Source of the DNA: Saccharothrix syringae
GTDB lineage: Bacteria > Actinomycetota > Actinomycetes > Mycobacteriales > Pseudonocardiaceae
Length of the DNA: 64,000 nucleotides
Assembly (NCBI RefSeq): GCF_009498035.1
Contig: NZ_CP034550.1
Span: 9,610,001-9,674,000 of the forward strand
Direction: 5' to 3'
Of the stretch, positions 9,653 through 18,976 are shown one piece after another (position 1 is the first letter of the stretch; each line of letters begins with the position of its first letter). The translations under genes were made by a program, and so were the position numbers. Below the pieces are notes generated by a model, which saw nothing but the letters and a program-made list of their open reading frames with translations, searched no databases and had not been told where the DNA came from.

Positions 9653-10519
9653 ATGCGGGAGCACGACGTCTTCTCCGCCGACGGCACGCGGATCAGGTTG
9701 TGGCGCACCGACACCGCGGGCCCCGACGTGCTGCTGTGCCACGGCCTCGGCGCCGCTCCCGGCGAGTGGCCGGCGTGCCCGTCGGCCCGCGTGCACGGCT
9801 GGTACCACCGCGGCACGGCCGCCTCGGCGCGCCCCGACGACGAGTCCCGGGTGACCCCGGCCGACCACGTCGCCGACGCGCTGGCCGTGCTCGACGACGG
9901 CGGGGTCGAGCGGTGCGTGGTGGTGGGGTGGTCGCTGGGCGTGACGGTCGCCGCCGAGCTGGCGCTGCGCCACCCCGAGCGGGTCGACGGGCTGATGCTG
10001 GTCGCGGGCGTGCCCGGCGACGCGTTCACCGGCTCGGCCGGCCCCGCCTTCGTGCCGCCCGCGCTGCGGCGCCTGCTGGGCGTGTCGGGGACGACCGCGC
10101 TGCGGCTGGCCGGGCCGCTGCTGGACGGCGTGCTGCACCGGGTGCCGGTGCCGAACCTGCCCAACCCGGCCGTGGCCGCGCTGCGGCACTTCCTGCGGCA
10201 CGACTGGCGCTGGTACTTCACCCTGGCGCTGGCCCTGGCCCGCGCGCCCCGGCTGGACCTGAGCGGCGTGACGTGCCCCACCACCGTGCTGGCCGGGCGG
10301 TACGACCCGCTGGCGCGCCCGGACGGCGTGCTCGGCCCGGTCTCCGCGCTGCCGCAGGCCAGGGTGCGGCTGCTGCCGAACACGCACTTCCTGCCGCTGG
10401 AGGACCCCGGCGTGGTGGTCGAGGAGCTGGAGCTGCTGCTCGACCGGGCGGCCGCGGTGCACCGGGCGGTGCACGGCGTGGAGGTGCCGCTCACCCCGCG
10501 TTCACGACCGCGCGCCTAA
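9653..10519 (+). CDS. Alpha/beta hydrolase
   Basis: A 288-residue alpha/beta-hydrolase-fold protein. The nucleophile elbow is VVGWSLGVTVAAEL (Ser in GWSLG). The oxyanion region is LLCHGLGAAPGEW, the acid lies in LAGRYDPLARPDG and the base in LLPNTHFLPLEDP. The lid region contains LPNPAVAALRHFLRHDWRWYF. The substrate cannot be read from sequence. The ATG at 9653 lies in a short divergent gap with the 2-hydroxyacid dehydrogenase. The lipoprotein gene begins 10 bp after the stop, so the two are likely cotranscribed. Confidence 0.86.
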   Translation: MREHDVFSADGTRIRLWRTDTAGPDVLLCHGLGAAPGEWPACPSARVHGWYHRGTAASARPDDESRVTPADHVADALAVLDDGGVERCVVVGWSLGVTVAAELALRHPERVDGLMLVAGVPGDAFTGSAGPAFVPPALRRLLGVSGTTALRLAGPLLDGVLHRVPVPNLPNPAVAALRHFLRHDWRWYFTLALALARAPRLDLSGVTCPTTVLAGRYDPLARPDGVLGPVSALPQARVRLLPNTHFLPLEDPGVVVEELELLLDRAAAVHRAVHGVEVPLTPRSRPRA

Positions 10520-10529
10520 CCTGGGTGCC

Positions 10530-11714
10530 GTGTCTCGACTGCGTGGAGTGCTGATCGGGTCGGCCCTGGGCCTGCTGGCCGCCGGCTGCGCGAGCTTCCC
10601 CGACCAGCCCGCGCCGGCCGAGTGGAGCGCGGCCCAGCAGCTGACGCCGCAGGCGGGCCCGCGGCCCGAGCTGCCCGGCGAACTGCCCCGCAGCCCGCAG
10701 GGCCAGCAGCCCGGGCAGTCGCAGACGCCGGTGCCGCCGCCGGAGGGGTGCAAGGACTTCAACCCGGCCGTGGTCGCGACGTGCCTCGAACCGGTGTCCG
10801 GGGTGGCGCTGGTGGACGTGAACCAGTCCACCGGCGTGGTGACCGCGCTGGCCACCGAGCGGACCACCGGCAGGCTGCTGCGGGTGACCAAGGACGTCGA
10901 CCCGGTCGTGGTGGCCGGGTTCGAGGTCGACGCGACCTCGGACGGCGGGCTGACCGGGTTGACGCTGTCGCCCACCTACGCCGAGGACCAGTTGGTCTAC
11001 GCCTACGTGACCACGGCGACGGACAACCGGGTGATGCGCGTCGCGCCCGGCGACGTGCCGAAACCGGTGCTGACGGGCATCCCGAAGGGGCCGTCGGGCA
11101 ACCGGGGCGTGCTCGCCTACGACGCCACCGGCGCGCTGCTGGTGGCCACCGGCGACGCGGGGAACCCGGCGCTGGCCGCCGACCCGAACTCGCTGGCCGG
11201 GAAGGTGCTGCGGATCGACGGGACCGGCCAGCCGGCGCGCGGCAACCCGACGGCGGGGTCGCGGGTGCTGGCGAGCGGGCTGCGGTCGCCGGGCGGGCTG
11301 TGCGTGTCGGGCGACGGGTCGAAGACCTGGGTGACCGACGCCGGCGCGTCGGCCGACGTGCTGTACCGGGTCGAGGCGGGCAAGCCGCTGGGCGCGCCGG
11401 CCTGGTCGTGGCCCGAGCGGCCCGGGATCGCCGGGTGCGCGTCGATGACCGACGTGGTGTGGCTGGCGACCTCGGGGACGCCGGGGACGCTGACGCTGCC
11501 GATGGGGCCGGACGGGGCGTTCACCGGCAAGCCCGAGGTGTCGATGGAGGGCGAGGACGGGTTCGGGCGGCTGGGGCCGATGGTGGCGCTGGACGACCAG
11601 ACGGTGCTGGCCGGGACGGTGAACAAGGCGCCCGGCGGGACGCCGGTGTCGAGCGACGACCGCGTGGTGATCATCGTCCGACCCCCGAACGGCGGCAACG
11701 GCGGCCGGGACTGA
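10530..11714 (+). CDS. PQQ-type sugar dehydrogenase-like lipoprotein (LppZ family)
   Basis: A 394-residue exported lipoprotein. The signal peptide ends in the lipobox LLAAGC with lipidated Cys20, followed by a Pro/Gln-rich spacer to about residue 70. The remainder is a beta-propeller resembling soluble glucose/sorbosone dehydrogenases: GLTGLTLSPTYAEDQLVYAY, RGVLAYDATGALLVATGDAG, GKVLRIDGTGQP and ASGLRSPGGLCVSGDG. Gene order matches M. tuberculosis Rv3006 (lppZ). Family members bind PQQ, but whether this one is catalytically active is not visible. The start is GTG 10530. Confidence 0.87.
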   Translation: MSRLRGVLIGSALGLLAAGCASFPDQPAPAEWSAAQQLTPQAGPRPELPGELPRSPQGQQPGQSQTPVPPPEGCKDFNPAVVATCLEPVSGVALVDVNQSTGVVTALATERTTGRLLRVTKDVDPVVVAGFEVDATSDGGLTGLTLSPTYAEDQLVYAYVTTATDNRVMRVAPGDVPKPVLTGIPKGPSGNRGVLAYDATGALLVATGDAGNPALAADPNSLAGKVLRIDGTGQPARGNPTAGSRVLASGLRSPGGLCVSGDGSKTWVTDAGASADVLYRVEAGKPLGAPAWSWPERPGIAGCASMTDVVWLATSGTPGTLTLPMGPDGAFTGKPEVSMEGEDGFGRLGPMVALDDQTVLAGTVNKAPGGTPVSSDDRVVIIVRPPNGGNGGRD

Positions 11715-11802
11715 GGCGCGGCCCGAGCCGCGGCGGGATCGGGTTCGGGGTCCCCGACCTCGCGGCGGCGGTAGCGGGTTCCCCCGGTCGAGCGGGCCCG
11801 GG

Positions 11803-14463
11803 TCAGCCCGAGCCCAGGCACACGAACGGGCGGCGCAGCGGGTCCGCGGCGACCGCGTCCGCCAGCGCCACCGCGGGCGACGCGCCACCGGCGAGGTTGC
11901 GGTGGAAGTCCGCCATCGCGGCCGCCGACGGCTGGTCGCCGACCTTGCTGGACGCGGCGATCACCGTGCGGGCGCCGCTGGCCAGCAGCGCACCGGCGAA
12001 CCCCAGCGGCTCGTCGCCGGGCCGCACCCGGTTGAGCGCCAGCTCGCACGCGGCGAGCACCACCTGGTGCGGCAGCCGGCGCACCCGGCCGACCTCGTGC
12101 GCGAACAGGGCCCCGTCCACCAGCTCCAGCCGCGAGAACAGGGCGTTCTCCGGCTCGTGCTCGCCGTGCGCGGCGATGTGCGCGAGCCGGGTGCCGTCCA
12201 GGGCCTCCAGCACCGCGCCCACCCGCGCCTCGGTGACGCCGAGCAGCTTGGCGTCGGCGTGGTAGTCGGCCAGCCGCTCGATCTCGCCCTGCGCGGCCAG
12301 CAGCCCGGGGCCGCGCACCAGCACCACCCCGTTGGCCGGGTCCCGGTCCTCGCGGGTGGCCGACACCCAGGCGGTGGCCGACGGCGCGGCCGCGGTGGGG
12401 CGGTTCGCGCAGGTGGGCAGCACGCCCCACGGCACCACGTGCAGCGCGCCGGTGGGGACGACGACCAGTTCGCGGTCGCCGACCATGGGTGCCAGCGGGC
12501 GCAGCAGCACCCGGTCGAGCTTGTCGGCCTGGCGCCGCGCGGAGGTCGAGATCACCTCGGCCAGCGGCGGCGGGAGGTGGTCGGGGGCGAGGGCGTTGAG
12601 GTCGGCGTGCAGGCGGCGCGCGCCCTCGGTGGCCTCGGCGGCCGACCCGAGGCGCACCATCCGAACCCGGCCGTCGACCAGCACCACGGCGATCAGCTCG
12701 TCGTCGGCGACGGCGTAGCTGACCATCGCCCGGTCGCCCAGCCGGGCCAGCACCTCGTCGGCGTCGACGACCGGTCGGGGCGTGCCCCACGGGCCCGCGC
12801 CCCAGCCGAGCTGGTTGGCGGCCCGCCGACTGGCCCGGAGCAGCACCTCCAGCCGGGCCGTGGGCAGGCCGTCCAGCCGGGCGCGCAGCAGGGCCCGGCT
12901 CAGCCGCCGCACCTCGGTGATCCGCTCGGCCAGCTCGGCGTCCACACCGGACTCGACCGGGTCGTACCGGTAGAGCTGGGCGCGGGTGCGCTCCAGCCAG
13001 GTGAACAGGCGCTTGGCGTCGGTCGCCGAGTCGCCGCCGCGCAGCACCAGCCGCACGGCCAGTTCGCCCAGCTCACGGCCGTGCACGGCGGTGCCGGACA
13101 CCAGTTCGAGGTCGCCCAGCCGGTCGCGCATCCGGCCCAGTTCGGCCAGCCCGGCCCTGGCCTGCGCCAGGGCGACGCGCCGGTTGCCGCGGGCCAGCGC
13201 CAGCTCCGCCCGGCACAGCCGCAGCAGCATCCGGTGGTCGATCGGGGTGGTGCGGCGGGGTTCGGGCACGCCGCGCAGCAGCTCGGCGGCGCGGTCGGCG
13301 GCACCGCGGCGGATCTCCAGGCGGGCGGCCAGGACCAGCGCGAACGCGGCCTGGTCGGCCAGCTTGAGCGCGGCCAGCTCCCCGGACAGGGCCACCGCCC
13401 GCGCCACCACCGCCGCGGTCGGCCGCCGGGGCGCGCCCAGCGCCCGGGACACGTCCACGCGCAGCGCGATCAGGCCCGCCACCGCGGCCCACGCGGGGCT
13501 GCCGCGCCGGGCGAGCTTGCGCTGGGCGGCGCCCGCCGTGCGCTTGGCCAGCACCAGGTCGCCGTCCTGGAGGGCGGCGGCGGCGCGGAGCAGCTCGGCC
13601 TCGGCGACGTCCTGCCCGATGCGCTCGCGGCGCAGCTCCGGCAGCACCTCGTCGAGCAGCCGGCCCGCCTCGTCGGCCAGGCCCACGCTGATCATCGCCT
13701 CGGCCTGGTCGATGCGCAGGCGCAGCAGCAGGCCGGGTTCGAGCTCCTGGAAGGCGCGGTTGGCCTCGTGGTAGTGGCGCAGGGCGGCCGGCACGTCGCC
13801 CGCGCGCTGCACGGCGTTGCCCAGCGCGTGCTTGGCGATGGCCGCGCGCAGCGGCAGGTCGTGGGCGTCGGCGAGGGCGGCCGCCCGGTCGAGGTCGCGG
13901 ATGGCCCGGTCGCCGCGGTACACCTCGCCGTGCGCGTTGCCCCGGTTGGACAGGGCGAGCACGAGCAGGTCGACGACCTCGGGGTCGGTGCCGCGGGCGA
14001 CCACGCCCTCCAGCCGGGCGACGACGTCGTCGAGCCGCGCGATGCCCTCCTCCATGCGGCCGACCCGGCACAGCAGGGTGGCGCGGTTGAGGTTGACCCT
14101 GGTCCACAGCACGGTCCGCAGGGTCCCGTCGCGCAGGGCGGTCAGCTCGGCGTCCACGCCCGCGAGCAGGGTGAGGCCGTCGTCGACGTTGCCGGTCTCG
14201 GCCAGGCAGAACGCGAGCGTGGCCAGCAGGCGGGTGCGGACCTCCAGGCGCTGCTCGGGGTTGATGCCCGGGACGTCGAGGAGGGTGAGGCCGCGGCGCA
14301 TCTGCCGGATGGCCGAGGGGTAGCGGTTGGCGGTCGCGGCGTCCAGCGCGCTGCGGTGCAGCTCCCGGGCGAGCGCGACGGCCTGTTCGGGGTCCGCGCC
14401 GTGCCGCGCCGCGGGACCGGTCCCGCGTCTCCCCGGTCCGGACGAATGCGCAGGCACGCTCAT
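11803..14463 (-). CDS. TPR-CHAT protease-like protein
   Basis: 886 residues. About residues 25-480 are alpha-helical TPR-like repeats, for example LATLAFCLAETGNVDDGLTL, ALSNRGNAHGEVYRGDRAI and ALGNAVQRAGDVPAALRHY. The C-terminal ~270 residues form a CHAT (caspase/separase-clan) domain with catalytic His766 in LAHIAAHGEHEPENALF and Cys806 in QVVLAACELALNRVRPGDE. Both are intact. TPR-CHAT proteins occur in conflict, programmed-death and signalling modules, where the TPR part recognises a trigger or substrate. The start ATG at 14463 has only a weak ribosome site. A small acidic gene lies 66 bp upstream on the same strand behind a strong hairpin, suggesting a two-gene unit. It is convergent with the lipoprotein gene. 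Confidence 0.87.
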   Translation of the reverse strand: MSVPAHSSGPGRRGTGPAARHGADPEQAVALARELHRSALDAATANRYPSAIRQMRRGLTLLDVPGINPEQRLEVRTRLLATLAFCLAETGNVDDGLTLLAGVDAELTALRDGTLRTVLWTRVNLNRATLLCRVGRMEEGIARLDDVVARLEGVVARGTDPEVVDLLVLALSNRGNAHGEVYRGDRAIRDLDRAAALADAHDLPLRAAIAKHALGNAVQRAGDVPAALRHYHEANRAFQELEPGLLLRLRIDQAEAMISVGLADEAGRLLDEVLPELRRERIGQDVAEAELLRAAAALQDGDLVLAKRTAGAAQRKLARRGSPAWAAVAGLIALRVDVSRALGAPRRPTAAVVARAVALSGELAALKLADQAAFALVLAARLEIRRGAADRAAELLRGVPEPRRTTPIDHRMLLRLCRAELALARGNRRVALAQARAGLAELGRMRDRLGDLELVSGTAVHGRELGELAVRLVLRGGDSATDAKRLFTWLERTRAQLYRYDPVESGVDAELAERITEVRRLSRALLRARLDGLPTARLEVLLRASRRAANQLGWGAGPWGTPRPVVDADEVLARLGDRAMVSYAVADDELIAVVLVDGRVRMVRLGSAAEATEGARRLHADLNALAPDHLPPPLAEVISTSARRQADKLDRVLLRPLAPMVGDRELVVVPTGALHVVPWGVLPTCANRPTAAAPSATAWVSATREDRDPANGVVLVRGPGLLAAQGEIERLADYHADAKLLGVTEARVGAVLEALDGTRLAHIAAHGEHEPENALFSRLELVDGALFAHEVGRVRRLPHQVVLAACELALNRVRPGDEPLGFAGALLASGARTVIAASSKVGDQPSAAAMADFHRNLAGGASPAVALADAVAADPLRRPFVCLGSG

Positions 14464-14482
14464 ATCAGATCACACACAGCAA

Positions 14483-14517
14483 GCGGGTGCCGCCGGTCGG
14501 GGACCGACGGCACCCGC
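14483..14517 (-). terminator. Intercistronic hairpin before the CHAT gene
   Basis: GCGGGTGCCG (14483-14492) pairs with CGGCACCCGC (14508-14517), and an inner CGGTC/GACCG stem extends it. There is no U-tract on the minus strand. It sits between the small acidic gene and the CHAT gene, so it may attenuate or process the transcript to make the small protein in excess. Confidence 0.6.
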
Positions 14518-14529
14518 CTGGGCTGCGGG

Positions 14530-14850
14530 CTAGTTCGTGGTGGTGGCCGCGGCCGGCTCGTCGGCCGGCTTGTACGGGCCGCCGTTGGTCGTCGGGTCGT
14601 CGCCGCCCGCGGGCTTGTACGGGCCGCCCATCGGCTTGACCAGGGGGTCGTCGCCCGGCTCGACGACGACGGGCGGGGTGATCCCGCCCGCGTCGAGCAC
14701 CACCCCGGTCACGGGCCCGTCGACGACGTCGGTGGGCCCGGCGACGACGTCCGGGGTCCCGGCGTCGACGATCTGGTTCTCGATGTCCTCGATGAGCGCG
14801 TCCTCGACCTGGTCGATCTCGGCGACGAGCTTCGGGTCGGTTCCGGGCAT
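14530..14850 (-). CDS. Small acidic protein with repeated GGPYKPA motif, partner of CHAT gene
   Basis: A 106-residue protein with no recognised family. The N-terminal third (MPGTDPKLVAEIDQVEDALI, then EDIENQIVD) is acidic and probably helical. A Val/Asp/Pro-rich middle (TPDVVAGPTDVVDGPVTGVV) follows. The C-terminus carries two copies of GGPYKPA separated by ten residues and then a low-complexity Ala/Thr tail ending in TTTN. No signal peptide or membrane segment. The ATG at 14850 is preceded by an excellent GGGAGGG site; a longer in-frame extension to 14949 lacks one. Position, strand and tail-repeat composition fit a dedicated substrate or regulator of the downstream CHAT protein. That is inference. 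Confidence 0.72.
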   Translation of the reverse strand: MPGTDPKLVAEIDQVEDALIEDIENQIVDAGTPDVVAGPTDVVDGPVTGVVLDAGGITPPVVVEPGDDPLVKPMGGPYKPAGGDDPTTNGGPYKPADEPAAATTTN

Positions 14851-15221
14851 GCGTTGTCCCTCCCCTGCAACGGACCCCTGCGGGTCTGTCCTCTGCTGGT
14901 GATCACTTCGGCGGCCCCCCGACCGACCGAATGGACTCAAGCCTGACACAGATGGACGCAGCCTTGCGGGGAAATTTCACTATGAGCTACTTCAGAGGTG
15001 ATCTTGCGCACGCCTGACCAGCACTGGTAGCAATCCAACGGAGGTGTTACCACCCGATCGGAGCAATACGTTAACAGAATGCGATCATGCTGGATCCGCA
15101 ATAAGGGTGCTCCGCGCGGGCCGGCCGAGCTGGAATCCGGTCGCGACACTCGCGTCGCGACAGTCCCGGGTGTCCGTCCGCCCGGAACGGTCGCCACGCC
15201 GCACAACGTGACAGGTGCTCG
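14851..15221. other. AT-richer upstream region of the CHAT module, no gene supported
   Basis: About 370 bp without a convincing gene. The part from about 14935 to 15110 is visibly less GC-rich than its surroundings and should carry the promoter of the small acidic gene. At about 15140-15165 two self-complementary GTCGCGAC boxes separated by ACTCGC can fold back on each other. Open frames here have no ribosome site and mixed composition. Confidence 0.45.
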
Positions 15222-15253
15222 AAAAAGGGGCGGGACCGCGCGGGTCCCGCCCC
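15222..15253 (-). terminator. Rho-independent terminator of the gatCAB operon
   Basis: On the minus strand GGTCCCGCCCC pairs, as the inverse strand, with GGGGCGGGACC (plus-strand arms 15227-15237 and 15243-15253). The stem is a perfect 11 bp with a 5-nt loop, followed by five U residues (15226-15222). It lies 17 bp past the gatB stop. Confidence 0.92.
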
Positions 15254-15269
15254 CTTCACGCGCTCGTGC

Positions 15270-16772
15270 TCAGGAGCAGCGCGCGATCACCAGCTCGCGC
15301 ACGCGCTTGGCGTCCGCCTGGCCCTTGGTCGCCTTCATCACCGCGCCCACGATCGCGCCCGCCGCCGCGACCTTGCCGTCGCGGATCTTCGCGGCCACGT
15401 CCGGCTGGGCGGCCAGCGCCTCGTCCACGGCGCGCTCCAGCGCCGAGTCGTCGGAGACGACCTTCAGGCCGCGCGCCTCGACCACGGCCTCCGGCTCGCC
15501 CTCGCCGTCGAGCACGCCGTTGACCACCTCGCGGGCCATCTTGTTGGTCAGCTCACCGGAGTTCACCAGCGCCACCACCCGCGCGACCTGCGCCGGGGTG
15601 ATCGCCAGCCCGGCCAGCTCCACGCCGCGGTTGTTGGCCTGCTGCGGCAGGTAGGACACCCACCACGACCGGGCCTCGGCCGGGGTCGTGCCCGCCTCGA
15701 CCGTGGCCGCCACCAGGTCCAGCGCGCCGGTGTTGACCAGGTCGCGCAGCTCGGCGTCGGTCAGCTCCCACTCCTGCTGCACGCGCCGGCGCCGCTCCCA
15801 GGGCAGCTCCGGCAGCGTCCCGCGCAGCTCCTCCACCCACTCGCGCGACGGCGCGACGGGCACCAGGTCCGGCTCGGGGAAGTACCGGTAGTCCTCGGCG
15901 GTCTCCTTGGTGCGACCGGAGGAGGTGCTGCCGGTGGACTCGTCGAAGTGGCGGGTCTCCTGCACGATCCGGCCGCCGCCCGCGAGCACGGCCGCCTGGC
16001 GGGTCATCTCGAACCGCACGGCCCGCTCGACGCTGCGCAGCGAGTTGACGTTCTTGGTCTCGGTGCGGGTGCCGAACTCGGTCGCGCCCCTGGCCATCAG
16101 CGACACGTTCGCGTCGCAGCGCAGCGAGCCCTGGTCCATCCGGACGTCGGACACGTCCAGCGCCTTGAGCAGGTCGCGCAGCGCGGTCACGTACGCCCGC
16201 GCCACCTCGGGCGCGCGGGCGCCGGTGCCGGTGATCGGCTTGGTGACGATCTCGATCAGCGGCACGCCCGCCCGGTTGTAGTCCAGCAGCGAGTGCTCGG
16301 CGCCGTGGATGCGCCCGGTCGCGCCGCCGACGTGCAGCGACTTGCCGGTGTCCTCCTCCATGTGGGCGCGCTCGATCTCCACCCGCACGACCTCGCCGTC
16401 GTCCAGCGCCACGTCGAGCCAGCCGTTGAAGGCGATCGGCTCGTCGTACTGCGAGGTCTGGAAGTTCTTCGGCATGTCCGGGTAGAAGTAGTTCTTCCGG
16501 GCGAACCGGCACCACTGGGCGATCTCGCAGTTCAGCGCCAGGCCGATGCGGATCGCCGACTCCACCGCCTTGCCGTTGACCACCGGCAGCGAACCCGGCA
16601 GGCCCAGGCACGTGGGGCACACGTGGGTGTTCGGCTCGCCGCCGAACAGGTTGGCGCACCCGCAGAACATCTTGGTGTTGGTGTGCAGCTCGACGTGCAC
16701 CTCCAACCCCAGCACCGGGTCGAAGCGCTCGACGACCTCGGCGTAGTCCATCAGCTCGTCGACCGACGTCAT
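15270..16772 (-). CDS. gatB: Asp-tRNA(Asn)/Glu-tRNA(Gln) amidotransferase subunit B
   Basis: The 500-residue subunit that binds and phosphorylates misacylated Glu-tRNA(Gln) or Asp-tRNA(Asn) before amidation. The cradle domain shows [57 protein letters not shown] and SLRCDANVS. The zinc-type cysteines lie in FCGC and CPTC. The C-terminal YqeY-like tail domain begins near [20 protein letters not shown]. The ATG at 16772 overlaps the stop of the upstream 63-codon gene (ATGA), indicating translational coupling. It is the last gene of gatC-gatA-small ORF-gatB and is followed by a strong terminator. Confidence 0.97.
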   Translation of the reverse strand: MTSVDELMDYAEVVERFDPVLGLEVHVELHTNTKMFCGCANLFGGEPNTHVCPTCLGLPGSLPVVNGKAVESAIRIGLALNCEIAQWCRFARKNYFYPDMPKNFQTSQYDEPIAFNGWLDVALDDGEVVRVEIERAHMEEDTGKSLHVGGATGRIHGAEHSLLDYNRAGVPLIEIVTKPITGTGARAPEVARAYVTALRDLLKALDVSDVRMDQGSLRCDANVSLMARGATEFGTRTETKNVNSLRSVERAVRFEMTRQAAVLAGGGRIVQETRHFDESTGSTSSGRTKETAEDYRYFPEPDLVPVAPSREWVEELRGTLPELPWERRRRVQQEWELTDAELRDLVNTGALDLVAATVEAGTTPAEARSWWVSYLPQQANNRGVELAGLAITPAQVARVVALVNSGELTNKMAREVVNGVLDGEGEPEAVVEARGLKVVSDDSALERAVDEALAAQPDVAAKIRDGKVAAAGAIVGAVMKATKGQADAKRVRELVIARCS

Positions 16773-16960
16773 GCCTTCCCGTCCTTCCGCAGGCCCCGCA
16801 CGGCCAGCGCCGCGCCGGTGATGGCCACCAGGATGCTCGCCGCCGCGTTGACCAGGGCCAGCTTGTCGTTCTTGCCGCGGGCCGACTTCAGCGTGGAGAA
16901 CGCGCTGGTCGCGGCACCCGCGGCACCGACCAGGGCGAGGAGCGTGCGCGCCTTCTTCAC
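16769..16960 (-). CDS. Small membrane protein coupled between gatA and gatB
   Basis: A 63-residue basic protein, [20 protein letters not shown] onward. It has an N-terminal hydrophobic stretch, a polar linker [10 protein letters not shown], and a second hydrophobic segment ([19 protein letters not shown]) ending RKDGKA. Its GTG overlaps the gatA stop (GTGA) and its TGA overlaps the gatB start (ATGA), so translation runs through it from gatA to gatB. In M. tuberculosis the interval between these genes holds pfkA instead. Function is unknown; the four-base overlaps on both sides argue strongly that it is real. Confidence 0.78.
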   Translation of the reverse strand: MKKARTLLALVGAAGAATSAFSTLKSARGKNDKLALVNAAASILVAITGAALAVRGLRKDGKA

Positions 16961-18471
16961 CGGGCACCCGCCAACTGCGGCACGCCCTGGATCAGCGGCG
17001 AGCCCGCCGCCGCGTCCCGCGCCACCTCGTAGGCCGCGGCCACCCGGTACATGCGGTGGTCCTGCAGCGCGGGCGCCATGATCTGCAGGCCCACCGGCAG
17101 GCCGTCCTCGTCGGACAGTCCGCTGGGGACGCTCATGGCGGCGTTGCCGGCCAGGTTGGCGGGGATCGTGCACAGGTCGGCCTTGTACATGGCCATGGGG
17201 TCGCCGGTGCGCTCGCCGATGCGGAACGCGGTGGTCGGCGTGGTCGGCGAGACCAGCACGTCCACCGTGGCGAACGCCTTGTCGAACTCGCGCGAGATCA
17301 GCGTCCGCACCTTCTGCGCCGACCCGTAGTAGGCGTCGTAGTAGCCCGACGACAGGGCGTAGGTGCCGATCATGATGCGCCGCTTGACCTCGGGCCCGAA
17401 GCCGGCCTCGCGGGTCAGCGACATGACCTCCTCGGCGCTGCGGGTGGCGTCGTCGCCCACGCGCAGGCCGTAGCGCATCGCGTCGAAGCGGGCCAGGTTC
17501 GACGACGCCTCGCTCGGCGCGATCAGGTAGTACGCGGGCAGCGCGTAGTCGAAGCTCGGGCACGACACCTCGACGACCTCGGCGCCCAGCTGCTTGAGCT
17601 GCGCCACGGCCGCCTCGAAGCTGTGCAGCACGCCCGGCTGGTAGCCCTCGCCGCTGAACTGCGAGACCACGCCCACGCGCACGCCGGACAGGTCGCCGTT
17701 GGCGCCCTGGCGGGCGGCCGCCACGACCGGCGGCACCGGCGCGTCGATCGAGGTCGAGTCCAGCGGGTCGTGGCCCGCGACGACCTCGTGCAGCAGGGCC
17801 GCGTCCAGCACGGTCCGGGCGCACGGGCCGGCCTGGTCCAGCGAGGAGGAGAACGCCACCAGGCCGTAGCGGGACACGCCGCCGTAGGTGGGCTTCACGC
17901 CGACCGTGCCGGTGACCGAGCCGGGCTGGCGGATCGAGCCGCCGGTGTCCGTGCCGATGGCCAGCGGTGCCTCGAACGCGGCCAGCGCGGCCGCCGAGCC
18001 GCCGCCGGAGCCGCCGGGGATGCGGTCGGTGTCCCACGGGTTGCGGGTCGGGCCGTAGGCCGAGTTCTCCGTCGACGAGCCCATCGCGAACTCGTCCATG
18101 TTCGTCTTGCCGAGGATCACGACGCCGGCCTCCTTGAGGCGGCGCGTGACCGTGGCGTCGTAGGGCGGCACCCACCCCTCGAGGATCTTCGAGCCGCACG
18201 TGGTCGGCACGCCCTCGGTGGTGAACACGTCCTTGAGGGCCAGCGGGACGCCCGCCAGCGGGCCGACCTCGCGGCCGGCGGCGACGTCGTCGTCCACCCT
18301 GCGGGCGGCGGCCAGCGCGCCCTCGGCGTCGACGTGCAGGAACGCGTGCACCGCGCCGTCGACCTCGCCGATCCGGTCGAGGTGGGCCTGCGCGACCTCC
18401 ACCGCGGAGACCTCGCGGGCCGCGATCTTGGCCGCCAGCTCGGCGGCGGTGCTGCGGATCAAGTCGCTCAT
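16957..18471 (-). CDS. gatA: Asp-tRNA(Asn)/Glu-tRNA(Gln) amidotransferase subunit A
   Basis: The 504-residue amidase-signature glutaminase subunit that releases ammonia from glutamine for GatB. The catalytic triad is Lys80 (LALKD), cis-Ser155 in [11 protein letters not shown] and nucleophile Ser179 in [11 protein letters not shown]. Further conserved blocks are [20 protein letters not shown] and [16 protein letters not shown]. Start ATG 18471 overlaps the gatC stop by four bases. The operon supplies Gln-tRNA and/or Asn-tRNA by transamidation, as in most actinobacteria. Confidence 0.97.
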   Translation of the reverse strand: MSDLIRSTAAELAAKIAAREVSAVEVAQAHLDRIGEVDGAVHAFLHVDAEGALAAARRVDDDVAAGREVGPLAGVPLALKDVFTTEGVPTTCGSKILEGWVPPYDATVTRRLKEAGVVILGKTNMDEFAMGSSTENSAYGPTRNPWDTDRIPGGSGGGSAAALAAFEAPLAIGTDTGGSIRQPGSVTGTVGVKPTYGGVSRYGLVAFSSSLDQAGPCARTVLDAALLHEVVAGHDPLDSTSIDAPVPPVVAAARQGANGDLSGVRVGVVSQFSGEGYQPGVLHSFEAAVAQLKQLGAEVVEVSCPSFDYALPAYYLIAPSEASSNLARFDAMRYGLRVGDDATRSAEEVMSLTREAGFGPEVKRRIMIGTYALSSGYYDAYYGSAQKVRTLISREFDKAFATVDVLVSPTTPTTAFRIGERTGDPMAMYKADLCTIPANLAGNAAMSVPSGLSDEDGLPVGLQIMAPALQDHRMYRVAAAYEVARDAAAGSPLIQGVPQLAGAR

Positions 18472-18767
18472 GCTTCCTCACCCAGGATGCGGGGGACGCG
18501 GAAGCGACCGTCCTCGGCGGCGGGGGCGCCCGCGAGCGCCTGCTGCTGACCGAGGCTGGGACGCACCACGTCCTCGCGGAACACGTTGGTCAGCGGAACG
18601 GCGTGCGAAGTGGGCGGGATGTCCGCGGTGGCGATGTCGCCCACCGTGGCCACCGACTGCAGGATCACGTCCAGCTGGCCGGCGAACAGGTCCAGCTCGT
18701 CGTCGGTGACGGCGAGCCTCGCCAGGCGGGCCAGGTGCGCGACCTCGTCGCGGGAGATGCTGGGCAC
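18468..18767 (-). CDS. gatC: Asp-tRNA(Asn)/Glu-tRNA(Gln) amidotransferase subunit C
   Basis: A 99-residue belt-like subunit that stabilises the GatA-GatB interface. The N-terminus is typical ([20 protein letters not shown], then [13 protein letters not shown]), and the C-terminal [16 protein letters not shown] precedes the F-RVPRI end. Start GTG 18767 with GACGAGG upstream. It is the first gene of the operon; its promoter should lie in the 209-bp gap shared with the divergent ACT gene. Confidence 0.95.
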   Translation of the reverse strand: MPSISRDEVAHLARLARLAVTDDELDLFAGQLDVILQSVATVGDIATADIPPTSHAVPLTNVFREDVVRPSLGQQQALAGAPAAEDGRFRVPRILGEEA

Positions 18768-18976
18768 CTCGTCAACCCCCGGGGGTCTGGTTTTCTCGGA
18801 TTCTGGACCTGACGAGTCTATTGGCTGGTCAGGGTGGCCTCGTACCGGGTTACCCGCGCTCGCGCGCGTGGGTGCGCGATTTTACCGGTGCGCAACGCCA
18901 CTGGTGGGTCGGAAAGCGAAGCTGCGTCTGCGAGAATCAGCGGCCGGCGAGTCCATCCAGCTTGGAGGCGTGCACC

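Noticed and set aside
11902..14946. A 1014-codon plus-strand frame antisense to the CHAT gene
   Set aside because: No ribosome site or domain; composition follows from the high-GC third positions of the real minus-strand gene.
14937..15206. Short minus frame upstream of the small acidic gene
   Set aside because: Lies in the promoter region, no ribosome site, mixed residues with no fold pattern.
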